Part shown: positions 44,301 to 52,100 of the stretch, piece after piece
Position numbering within the stretch: the first letter of the stretch is position 1
Layout: each line of letters starts with the position of its first letter
DNA from: UBA1014 sp964344035
Lineage (GTDB): Bacteria; SAR324; NAC60-12
Direction: 5' to 3'
DNA: 64,000 bases
Assembly: GCA_964344035.1 (NCBI GenBank)
Contig: CAYFLK010000009.1
Coordinates: 22,242 to 86,241, forward strand
The notes under the pieces: model-generated
Seen by the model: the letters and a program-made list of their open reading frames with translations, nothing else
Database searches by the model: none
Told to the model about the DNA's origin: nothing
Translations under genes and position numbers: made by a program

Positions 44301-45118
44301 TTGAAGGCACAGATATGCGAAAGTTCTTCAATGAAAGGGCGTATTTCCGTTGCACCGAGCGCGCAGTTGATGCACACCGCCAGAGGGTTGGCATGCACGA
44401 TTGAGTTGTAAAAAGCCTCAAGGGTCTGACCGGAGAGAGTGCGTCCTGAAGCATCGGTGATGGTAACAGAAAGCACCACCGGTAGGCGTGTTGAGGTTTC
44501 TGCAAAGAGGATTTCCAGTGCGTGGATGCCGGCCTTCAGATTCAGCGTATCGAAGGTGGTTTCGAAAAGCAGGAGGTCCACCCCCCCTTTAATCAGGGCT
44601 GCTGCCTGTTCGCGATAGGCCTCGGAAACCTGATCGAATGTGACTGCCCTGAACGCGGGATTGTGTACATCCGGAGAGATCGAACAAGTACGGTTTGTCG
44701 GCCCGAGGGCGCCTGCAATAAACACCTTTTGCCCGGGTTTATCTTCCAAAAAATGCTTTACCGACTGCCGCGCCGCCTGTGTGGAGGCGATGTTCAGCTC
44801 CGCTACCTGATCTTCCAGCCCGTAATCAGCCTGCGAAATCCGATTGGCATTGAAAGTATTGGTTTCAACAATCGATGCCCCCGCTTGCAGGTACTTCAGA
44901 TGAATCTGTTCGATGAGGTCGGGACGCGTGAGCGAAAGGACATCGTGGTTTCCTTTCAGCGGCTGAGAATGCTCGCGGTATGCCGCCCCCCGGAAATCTG
45001 TCTCCTCCAGTGACTGCCGCTGGATCATGGTGCCCATTGCGCCATCCATGATCAGGATGTGATCATGTAATGCGTCCAGCAAACCCTGCGCTGAAGAAGT
45101 TGTGTATTTCATGATCAT
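41333..45118 (-). CDS. metH: Cobalamin-dependent methionine synthase
   Basis: A 1261-aa MetH with all modules: the homocysteine-binding barrel (MDGAMGTMIQ; zinc cysteines in CINCALGA and LAGGCCGTTPEHI), the pterin-binding barrel (MIGERANVTGSPRFKKLI), the cobalamin-binding domain with GDVHDIGKN (His ligand at about residue 763), and the C-terminal reactivation domain (GRYPKILADEIIG, then RAAAGFFPANS). It transfers the methyl group from methyl-THF to homocysteine. metH lies between the ArsR-methyltransferase gene (32 bp upstream) and metF (20 bp downstream). B12 must be imported or made elsewhere in the genome. Confidence 0.98.
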   Translation of the reverse strand: MIMKYTTSSAQGLLDALHDHILIMDGAMGTMIQRQSLEETDFRGAAYREHSQPLKGNHDVLSLTRPDLIEQIHLKYLQAGASIVETNTFNANRISQADYGLEDQVAELNIASTQAARQSVKHFLEDKPGQKVFIAGALGPTNRTCSISPDVHNPAFRAVTFDQVSEAYREQAAALIKGGVDLLLFETTFDTLNLKAGIHALEILFAETSTRLPVVLSVTITDASGRTLSGQTLEAFYNSIVHANPLAVCINCALGATEIRPFIEELSHICAFNVGCYPNAGLPNAMGEYEQSADEFAEIMLDFAEQGWLNLAGGCCGTTPEHIQTLEQITRDITPRVIPDIPRLSRYSGLEPLNVTDDTGFLMIGERANVTGSPRFKKLILNGDFEAGLSIARQQVEAGANIIDINFDEGMLDGETSMTRFLNLVASEPDISCVPVMVDSSKWPVIEAGLKCLQGKSIVNSISLKEGEAVFLEQARGIRRFGAAVIVMAFDENGQATNLESKVTICSRAYRLLTEKALIPPEDIIFDPNILTVATGIEEHNDYALAFIEATRLIKMHCPGAKVSGGVSNISFSFRGNNPIREAMHSAFLYHAINAGMDMAIVNAGMLDVYEEIPGDLLTKVEDVVLNRREDATERLLEFAESYRSERERSPGKDLLWREGDVEERLCHSLIKGITDFIKDDTEEARQQYGSPLAVIEGPLMKGMKVVGDLFGSGKMFLPQVVKSARVMKQAVAYLEPFMEEEKNQSSRSKSRATVLLATVKGDVHDIGKNIVGVVLGCNNYEVIDLGVMAPCEKILETARSRGATIIGLSGLITPSLDEMVHAANEMQRQTCEWPLLIGGATTSPVHTSVKIAPKYDHPVAYVPDASRVAGVVSKLLNPDTRLEYAAKLRQEHERRRQAYQQRGQSRRMLTLEDARANRTRIDWESCRIDTPDFLGIRVYGALPSHTSTFDLGKPGLPVEHFSAVDLETLIPFIDWTPFFQVWELRGRYPKILADEIIGTEAKRLYDDAQEILKEIIAGQWLTPRAAAGFFPANSEEDDILVFTDETRKQVCSVFHTLRQQFAKDYGKPNHALADFIAPVDSGRPDYLGFFAVTSGHEVDALARGYEEQHDDYRSILIKALGDRLAEAYAEYLHQQMRIAWGFGRDEALSSEDLIREKYRGIRPAPGYPAQPDHTEKRTLFNLLGVQEHIGVSLTESCAMLPAGSVSGLYFGHPEARYFAVGKIMRDQVDDYAERKRLSHKETERLLGPVLGYEGSVSAET

Positions 45119-45150
45119 TTTTACCGGAACAAATTCAGTTTCCGCCAGGT

Positions 45151-46110
45151 TCAGGATTTGATGCCCATAGCAAGGATAACCTGGAACACTTCCCCCCGTC
45201 CTTTGGGCAGGACTTCAGCCTGCAGCCCGGTCAGACCTGAATCCTGCATCATGCTCAGCAGTTCGTCCTTGTCAAATCCAAGCCACTTGTGGTTTAGTTT
45301 TTCCAGCACCCATTTTTCATTGTGTGCGGCAAGTTCCATCGCAAGCACGGCGCCACCTGTTCTCAGCAGACGGACTGCTTCAGCGAACCCCCTCTGGGGA
45401 TCGGCAAGGTGATGCAGCGACTGCGAAAAAAACGCGGCATCCAGCGTGTTGGAATCCAGGGGCAGACTGCTGACATCTTCTGCCAGCAGCGCAATGTGTT
45501 GCAGGTTGAGCCGGTCCATCCGCTGCCTGGCAGCGGCAAGGACTTCCGGGTTGAAATCAACCCCGATTACGTGCCTGGCAAAACGCGCCATTTCCAGAGT
45601 CAGAGACCCATCGCCGCAACCAAGATCAATTACCGATAATTCCGCTTCTTTATTCCCAAACCCATCTCGCGGATGATCCGGATAGCGCGTGAGAAACATG
45701 CCCAGCAAACGGGACCAGGCATACCATGTCTGCCCCGGTTCAAGCAGTCGTTCGTTCAAACCTGGACCACCCACTTCCCGCTGCCGCAGTATTTCCTGCA
45801 GGCGAACCCGGTCATTGTAAGGATCACTGAATGCGGAGAACTGTTCCTGTAGGTATTCCCACAATAACTGCAGTTCCCCTGGAAGCGATTCCTTGCCTGA
45901 AAGCTGGTAATACGTCCACACTCCCTGCTTGTGCTCCTGCAAAAGACCGAGCTTGCGTAAATGTCCCAGGTGACGCGACACACCGGATTGTGCCATCCCC
46001 AGTATGGAAGTTAATTCACTGACGTTCAGTGCGGTCTCTGAAACCAGTACAAGTATGCGCAGACGCGTTTCATCTCCCACCAACCTTAAAATCTGTGCCA
46101 CTTGCTCCAT
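45151..46110 (-). CDS. ArsR-family regulator fused to a SAM-dependent methyltransferase
   Basis: A 319-aa fusion. Residues 1-95 are an ArsR winged helix (GDETRLRILVLVSETALNV, then LGMAQSGVSRHLGHLRKLGLL); residues 150-319 are a class I methyltransferase with motif I VIDLGCGDGSLTLEMARF and FSQSLHHLADP. This architecture is repeatedly found next to metH or ahcY genes and is thought to sense SAM/SAH state. A start ATG is preceded by GAGAGGG, and an operator-like inverted repeat lies just upstream (46141-46170). It is the first gene of the metH-metF operon and probably regulates it. Confidence 0.88.
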   Translation of the reverse strand: MEQVAQILRLVGDETRLRILVLVSETALNVSELTSILGMAQSGVSRHLGHLRKLGLLQEHKQGVWTYYQLSGKESLPGELQLLWEYLQEQFSAFSDPYNDRVRLQEILRQREVGGPGLNERLLEPGQTWYAWSRLLGMFLTRYPDHPRDGFGNKEAELSVIDLGCGDGSLTLEMARFARHVIGVDFNPEVLAAARQRMDRLNLQHIALLAEDVSSLPLDSNTLDAAFFSQSLHHLADPQRGFAEAVRLLRTGGAVLAMELAAHNEKWVLEKLNHKWLGFDKDELLSMMQDSGLTGLQAEVLPKGRGEVFQVILAMGIKS

Positions 46111-46140
46111 AAACTACCCTCTCTATTTAATACTCAAAAA

Positions 46141-46170
46141 TAAATCACTATATATCACTACAGTGATTTA
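46141..46170. promoter_or_regulatory. Operator-like inverted repeat upstream of the ArsR-methyltransferase gene
   Basis: TAAATCACT (46141-46149) and its exact complement AGTGATTTA (46162-46170) form a 9-bp inverted repeat with a 12-bp centre that itself holds another ATCACT. It sits 31 bp upstream of the gene in the promoter region. ArsR proteins bind such AT-rich palindromes, so autoregulation of the metH operon is likely. Confidence 0.65.
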
Positions 46171-46360
46171 TATTGTATGGCAAGCAAAAAAGAGCGAAAA
46201 TGCAAAAAGTCCTGCAAAAAACGCATAGTGTCATGAACATTTCAGTTTTTAGCCGGCAAATCGATCAACAATTTGTGTTATATGAAGGCACACTTCACTT
46301 CTGAGTCTTTATCCGCACAGAAATTCTTCAACCAGGGTAGAAGCCTGGGAGATATTCAGC

Positions 46361-46885
46361 ATGGAGCATCATTTGTTTTTCGGATTCCTGCTCGGGCTGA
46401 CGATGGGCAGTTTTATCAATGTCTGCATAGACCGTCTGCCACTGCGATTTGCCAATGACCGAGATCGCGAAAAAGCTTTGAAGGCCCCGGAACTGGCGGA
46501 CATTTTGAAGAAGCATATCCGGAACGGCACGCTTGCCCCGTGGAGACCGGCTCGTTCATTCTGCTTTGCATGCGGCGATCTGCTGAATTGGCGGGAGCTG
46601 ATCCCTGTCTTTTCCTTCCTGAAAACAGGGGGACGATGCCGGAAATGCGGGGCAGGATATGGAGCCCGAAGTCTTTTGGTGGAATTGAGTCACGGCGTCT
46701 GGTATGCAGGTGTGCTGACGGCATTTTCAGGGAGTTGGTTCATCGGGCTGTTTTGTATCAACTTTTCATTTCTGTGGATTTTGGGATACTGTCATGCGTG
46801 CCCGGTTTTGGGGAAAATTCTGAAAATGAGTTTTGTGATGCTGATGATAATCAATGGACTTACAATGGTGTTTATGACCCGATGA
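46361..46885 (+). CDS. Prepilin peptidase N-terminal (DiS_P_DiS) domain protein lacking the protease domain
   Basis: A 174-aa protein. It begins with the transmembrane-plus-motif pattern of PilD N-termini (GLTMGSFINVCIDRLPLR), then two zinc-type CxxC pairs (CFACG, CRKCG) separated by NWRELIPVFSFLKTGG, then ARSLLVELSHG. After that only two or three hydrophobic segments follow, and no catalytic aspartates of the A24 peptidase are present. It may be a truncated PilD or an adaptor. The stop overlaps the start of the next gene (ATGA). Confidence 0.7.
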   Translation: MEHHLFFGFLLGLTMGSFINVCIDRLPLRFANDRDREKALKAPELADILKKHIRNGTLAPWRPARSFCFACGDLLNWRELIPVFSFLKTGGRCRKCGAGYGARSLLVELSHGVWYAGVLTAFSGSWFIGLFCINFSFLWILGYCHACPVLGKILKMSFVMLMIINGLTMVFMTR

Positions 46886-47883
46886 AACGCTGGATCATTA
46901 CATTAATGAAAATGACTCAGGTGGGAGGGATTCTCTATTATCTCATCCAAAGCGGACGTTTGAACTTCAGCCGACTGCTTTTACTTGGTGAATCCCCGGG
47001 AGTGCTGATGCTGATGTTGGCGACCCTGATCCTGCTGGTGGTTCCGATGGCCGCATTCCGCTGGTGGCTGCTTTTACGGGCCATAGGCCTGAGGGTCGAA
47101 CCGCGACGTACTTTTGTGCTGACCTGGATCGGCAACTTCTTCAACACCACCCTTCCCGGCGCGGTGACAGGGGATGTGGTCAAGGGATATTACGTCATCC
47201 GCTCGCAAAGGGAGGAAAGCAGGACCCGGGCTTTCATGACCCTGCTGATCGACCGTTTTGTAGGGCTTTTCGGGTTAATAGTGATGGCCTTTGTCGCATT
47301 GATGTTCAACCTTCCTTTCATCTGGTCCCAGCCCCCGCTGCATTCACTGGCTTTGTCCATCACGGCCCTGTTTGCTGGAACTGTGTTTTTTTACGTCATC
47401 GCCCTGTATCCGTTCAAAAAAGGTCGTGACCCGTTCATCCGTGTTCTATCCCGGCTTCCCGCCAGAAAGTTCACCCTTAAAGTATACAGCGCCTTCAAAA
47501 GCTACCAGCATCAAAAAACCACCCTGGTTTACACACTCCTGCTTGCAATCGGCATTCACACGCTGATCGGCCTGATTTTTTTCCAGCTCACCCACCTGAT
47601 GGGAGTTCGGGAGATGGCCCTCGCGACCCAGTTTTTCCTGATGCCGATCGGGTTGATCACAATCGCCATTCCGGTGGCGCCCGGCGGGATCGGCATCGGT
47701 CACGCCGCGTTCGAATCTTTGTACCAACTTGCCGGACATGCCGGAGGAGCGGACATCTTCAACCTGTTCATCATAGTCCAACTCTGTGTTTTTTTGCTGG
47801 GCGGGATTCCCTACTTCCTCTACAGCGGGGAGTTCAAGGTCCCGGAAGCGGGGACCGACATGTCCGGGGGGATCAAGGGTTGA
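46882..47883 (+). CDS. Lysylphosphatidylglycerol synthase TM-region/UPF0104 family membrane protein
   Basis: A 333-aa protein with about eight transmembrane helices. The family marks are FRWWLLLRAIGLRVEPRRTFVLTWIGNFFNTTLPGAVTGDVVKGYYVIR near the N-terminus and PGGIGIGHAAFESLYQLAG near the C-terminus, as in the flippase-like integral membrane domain of MprF/AglD-type proteins. It lacks the MprF aminoacyl-transferase domain, so it may act as a lipid flippase or glycolipid carrier. The ATG at 46882 overlaps the preceding stop. Confidence 0.82.
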   Translation: MKRWIITLMKMTQVGGILYYLIQSGRLNFSRLLLLGESPGVLMLMLATLILLVVPMAAFRWWLLLRAIGLRVEPRRTFVLTWIGNFFNTTLPGAVTGDVVKGYYVIRSQREESRTRAFMTLLIDRFVGLFGLIVMAFVALMFNLPFIWSQPPLHSLALSITALFAGTVFFYVIALYPFKKGRDPFIRVLSRLPARKFTLKVYSAFKSYQHQKTTLVYTLLLAIGIHTLIGLIFFQLTHLMGVREMALATQFFLMPIGLITIAIPVAPGGIGIGHAAFESLYQLAGHAGGADIFNLFIIVQLCVFLLGGIPYFLYSGEFKVPEAGTDMSGGIKG

Positions 47884-47892
47884 ACCAGGAAC

Positions 47893-48840
47893 TCAGCCGT
47901 TCGACTTGAGCACCAACAGGTGCTTTTTTACACAGGCTGAAAGGGCATCTAGATCATACCCTCCTTCCAGCAGACTGAGGATGCGACCTCCCGCGCAAAC
48001 CTCCGCCAGCCGTTTCAGTTCAGTTATCATGGTTTGAAAAGCAGTCCCCGTGATATTCAACGATGCCAGGGGGTCTGCCTGGTGTGCGTCAAAACCAGCG
48101 GAGACGAGGACAAAATCCGGTTTGTATTCGTACATTTTCGGCAGCACCTGCTGAGTAAACAGGTCCAGATACGCTGTATCCTCAGTGTATGCCGGAACCG
48201 GGACATTCAGCGTAAACCCTGTGCCGGCGCCCTTCCCCTTTTCACCGGGAAAACCGCTCCCGGGGTAACATGTACGCGGGTCCTGGTGGATGCTGATGTA
48301 AAAGACGTCGTCCCGTTCTTCAAACAGGTGCTGGGTACCGTTTCCATGGTGCACGTCGAAATCGAAAATCAGCACACGGTTGTGGCCCATTCGCGTGCAC
48401 AGGAATTCCGCTGCAAGGGCAATGTTGTTGAAAAAACAGAATCCCATTGCCTGCGCGCGTTCGGCATGGTGACCGGGAGGCCGGAGAGCACAGAAAGCAT
48501 TGTCCAGCCGCCTTTCCGCAACTTCCAGGGTCGCATCAAGCACAGTGCCCACCGCGTGCATCGCCGCCTGGAAAGTCCCCTGGGAAACGATGCAATCCGG
48601 AGTGTGAAGCGCTCTCGCGCCGCTTTCGGAAGCTGATTCTACTTCAGAAACCAGTTCCGGGGAATGCAGCATCAGGACTTCCTCCCTGCCTGCCTGTCTT
48701 CCGGAACGTACCTGAAATTGCTTCAGCAGGTCCTCTTTTTTCAGCAGGGCAAGGATCGCCTGCAGACGTGCAGCGTTTTCCGGGTGGGCGCCCGTGTCGT
48801 GCTCAAGGTAGATCGGGTTGGTGTAGAATCCGGTTTCCAT
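47893..48840 (-). CDS. Histone deacetylase-family (AcuC/HdaH-like) protein
   Basis: About 315 aa. The zinc and catalytic motifs of class II deacetylases are present: GDHP-like GAHPENAARL, RPPGHHAERAQAMGFCFFNNIA (His-His dyad), DFDVHHGNGTQ (zinc ligands), YISIHQDPRTCYPGSG and SAGFDAHQADPL. Bacterial members deacetylate acetylpolyamines or acetyl-CoA synthetase, among other substrates; the true substrate here is unknown. The ATG at 48840 is preferred; a start at 48897 would add 19 residues. Confidence 0.88.
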   Translation of the reverse strand: METGFYTNPIYLEHDTGAHPENAARLQAILALLKKEDLLKQFQVRSGRQAGREEVLMLHSPELVSEVESASESGARALHTPDCIVSQGTFQAAMHAVGTVLDATLEVAERRLDNAFCALRPPGHHAERAQAMGFCFFNNIALAAEFLCTRMGHNRVLIFDFDVHHGNGTQHLFEERDDVFYISIHQDPRTCYPGSGFPGEKGKGAGTGFTLNVPVPAYTEDTAYLDLFTQQVLPKMYEYKPDFVLVSAGFDAHQADPLASLNITGTAFQTMITELKRLAEVCAGGRILSLLEGGYDLDALSACVKKHLLVLKSNG

Positions 48841-49071
48841 CTTCGTGCTTGCGGCAAAATTCCGTGAATCCCCCCTTCCTTTTTTTCTCTCATTCAATAC
48901 TCCAGTTTGTCAAGGATTGCAAGGTTGATTAAATCCTCAATGAATCAGCAGCGCCCCCGGGACATGAAAAATGACTTTCATGCAACATGCTGATCTCCTT
49001 ACACAATCCTGGGGCGTCATGGGCCGCCTGCGAACAAGACAAAAAATACCCTTGAAGAAAAATTACGGGGA

Positions 49072-49099
49072 TTGGAAACTACATTGTTTAAATTATACT
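49072..49099 (+). promoter_or_regulatory. Sigma-70 type promoter of dnaE
   Basis: TTGGAA (49072-49077), a 16-nt spacer and TATACT (49094-49099). A start of transcription about 49106 would give a short leader before the ATG at 49124. Confidence 0.6.
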
Positions 49100-49123
49100 A
49101 TAGCGGCCTCACCAAACACCGAG

Positions 49124-52100
49124 ATGTACACCCACCTCCACCTACACACCCAATATTCCCTGCTTGAAGGAGCAATCCGCATTCCGGCGCTGACCAAAGC
49201 ACTGCATGAAAGAGGTTTCAGTGCATGCGCGATAACCGATCACGGGAACATGTTCGGAGTGCCGGAATTCTATCACACCCTCAAGGATGCCGGGCTGAAA
49301 CCGCTGATCGGCATGGGTGCGTTTATCTCCGGGACCACGCTTCAGTCTGCGGGAATCCGCAACGGACGACGCATGGCGCAGACCCAGCTGCTCTGCCTCA
49401 ACCGTCAAGGCTATCAAAACCTTTCGATGCTGGCGAGTCTTGCTTTTACGGAAGGGAAACAACAGGGGATGGCCAGTATAGAGCATAATCTTTTTGAACA
49501 GTTTCATGAGGGACTGATCGCCTTCAGCGGCGGGCTTGACGGGGAAATCAGCCAACCCCTGTTAAACGGACGCATCGAAGACGCGCGACGCTTGGCATCC
49601 TGGTACAAAGAAGTATTTTCTGGACGTTTTTACTTTGAACTGCAGAACACAGGCCTTGAAAGCCGGCACGCCTTGAACCATCAACTCGTCGAACTCGGGC
49701 AGGAACTGGACATCCCCCTGCTGGCCTCCAACAACTGCTTCTACATCATGCCTGAAGAAGCCGAAGCACAGCATATCCTCTGGCTGATGGGACAACAGTA
49801 CCGGGTAACCGACGACGGGGTACCGGGGATGAAGAGCAATGCGTTCAGCCTCAAAACAGAAGAAGAAATGCGCGAAGTGTTTGCGGAATTTTCCCCCGAG
49901 GTGATGGAAAACACTGGACGGATAGCCGAACAGTGTGAACTGGCACTGGAAAACGCAAAGGTTTTCCTTCCCAATTTCGAAGCGCCTCCGGAACACAGCC
50001 TTGAATCATGGCTGCGGAAACAGGCTAATGAAGGTTTAGAAAGAAGGCTCGGACCGCTTTTTGAACTCTACTCCCCGGAATCATCATTCGAGGATTTTCG
50101 CGCAACTTACGATGCAAGGCTTACATTCGAACTCGATGTCATCATCCAGATGGATTTTCCAGGCTATTTTCTGATTGTCGCGGACTTCATCAACTGGGCC
50201 AAGGACCATGGTGTTTCAGTCGGCCCCGGCAGGGGCTCAGGGGCTGGTTCGCTGACAGCATACGCCCTGCGCATCACCGACATCGACCCCATCCGTTACG
50301 GTCTGCTGTTTGAACGGTTCCTCAATCCCGACCGCATCAGCCTCCCGGATTTCGACATCGATTTTGACGTATATGGTCGTGACAGGGTGATTGAGTACGT
50401 GCGCCGCCGTTACGGTGAACAGAACGTTTGCCAGATTTCCACCTTCGGCACGCTCAAGGCCAAGGCGGCAGTGCGGGGGGTGGCGCGGGTGCTGGACTTT
50501 ACCTACAGCGAAGCAGACAAAATCGCGAAACTTGTGCCAAATGAGCTGAACATCGCGCTCGATGAGGCGATCCACAAGGAGCCCGGCCTGGCGCGCATGG
50601 CCTCCGAAGGATCGGAACAGGAACGTCGACTGTTGGATTTAAGCCGAAAACTGGAAGGACTGAGCACTCACCTTGGGACCCACGCGGCAGGGGTGATCAT
50701 AATGAACCAGGACATCCGCGAGGTGATGCCGGTATGTACCGGGCGAGAAGGCGCATTGCAGTCAATGTATCCAATGAAATACGCCGAGGACCAGGGTGCG
50801 GTGAAATTCGACTTCCTCGGGCTGCAGAACCTCTCAACCATAGACGACACTCTTGAGCTGGTAAACCGTGACCGCCCACCCGAGGCACGGGTTGACATCA
50901 CCCGCATCCCAATGAATGATCGGCTCACTTTTAACATGCTGGCCAACGCAGACACTGCCGGAGTGTTCCAGCTGGAATCCTCGGGAATGAAACGATTGGT
51001 CGCGGAAATGAAACCTTCCAGCTTCGAAGACATCGTAGCAATCCTGGCGCTCTATCGCCCAGGTCCTCTCGGCTCCGGAATGGTTGAAGACTTCGTGCAG
51101 TGCAAACACGGGCGAAAACAGGTTGTTTATCCGCATCCCCTGCTGGGACCGATTTTGAAAGAGACATACGGGGTGATGGTATACCAGGAGCAGATTATGC
51201 AGGCGGTACAGGTGCTTGCAGGGTTTTCGCTCGGGCAGGCGGACCTGCTGCGAAGGGCGATCGGCAAGAAGGACCCCACAGTCCTTGCTGAACAGCGTGA
51301 ACGGTTTGTGCAGGGCTGTCTGAACAATCCCGAGTACGTTGAAGGCTGCCGGGGAAAAGACGCCGGAGGTAAGGCAAACGATATATTTGACCTGATCGAT
51401 TATTTTTCAGGTTATGGATTCAACAAGTCCCACACGGTGGCTTACGGAATGATTTCCTGCCAGACAGCTTACCTCAAGGCCCACTACCCCGTGCAATTCA
51501 TGGCCGCACTGCTCAACGGGGCAAGCCAGAACCCGGATAAAGTCGTTTCCTATATTGGAGACTGCAAGGAAATGGGGGTTTCCGTACTCCCTCCGGACGT
51601 CAACCTCAGCCTGAAAAGCTTCAGTGTTTCCCCGATCGCCTGCCGGATCACATCCCGCACTATCGCACACCTTGACCCGGGCTTTCCGGGCAGCCCTTTT
51701 GCAGGGAATAACGGTCTTCCGGAAACATCGGCGGCTCCACTCAAGCATTTGTTCCAAAATTTTACGGGCGAGAAATACGACTCCGTGGATGATTTGCTGA
51801 AGGCGCTGATGGAACATGCCCCAGAGGATATAATGGACTTCCTCAAACTTTCTCTTCGCGAAAACCTGAACGATGGCAAAGAGATCAGTCCCTCGAACCT
51901 TCGCGAATGGCTTAACCGGGAAGCGCGGGTGGAAGCAGTTCGTTTTGGACTGAGCGCGGTCAAGAACGTCGGCGGCAACGCGGTAGATTCAATCCTGGAA
52001 GTGCGGAAGCAACACGGGCAGCTCAAGGACTTCCTTGAATTCCTCAAAGCAGTGGACCTCAACCGTATGAACAAACGGATGCTGGAAACCCTCGTCCATT

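Noticed and set aside
48680..48705. CCTGCCTGCCTG in the deacetylase gene as another copy of the palindromic element
   Set aside because: There is no matching second arm within 50 bp, so no hairpin forms.
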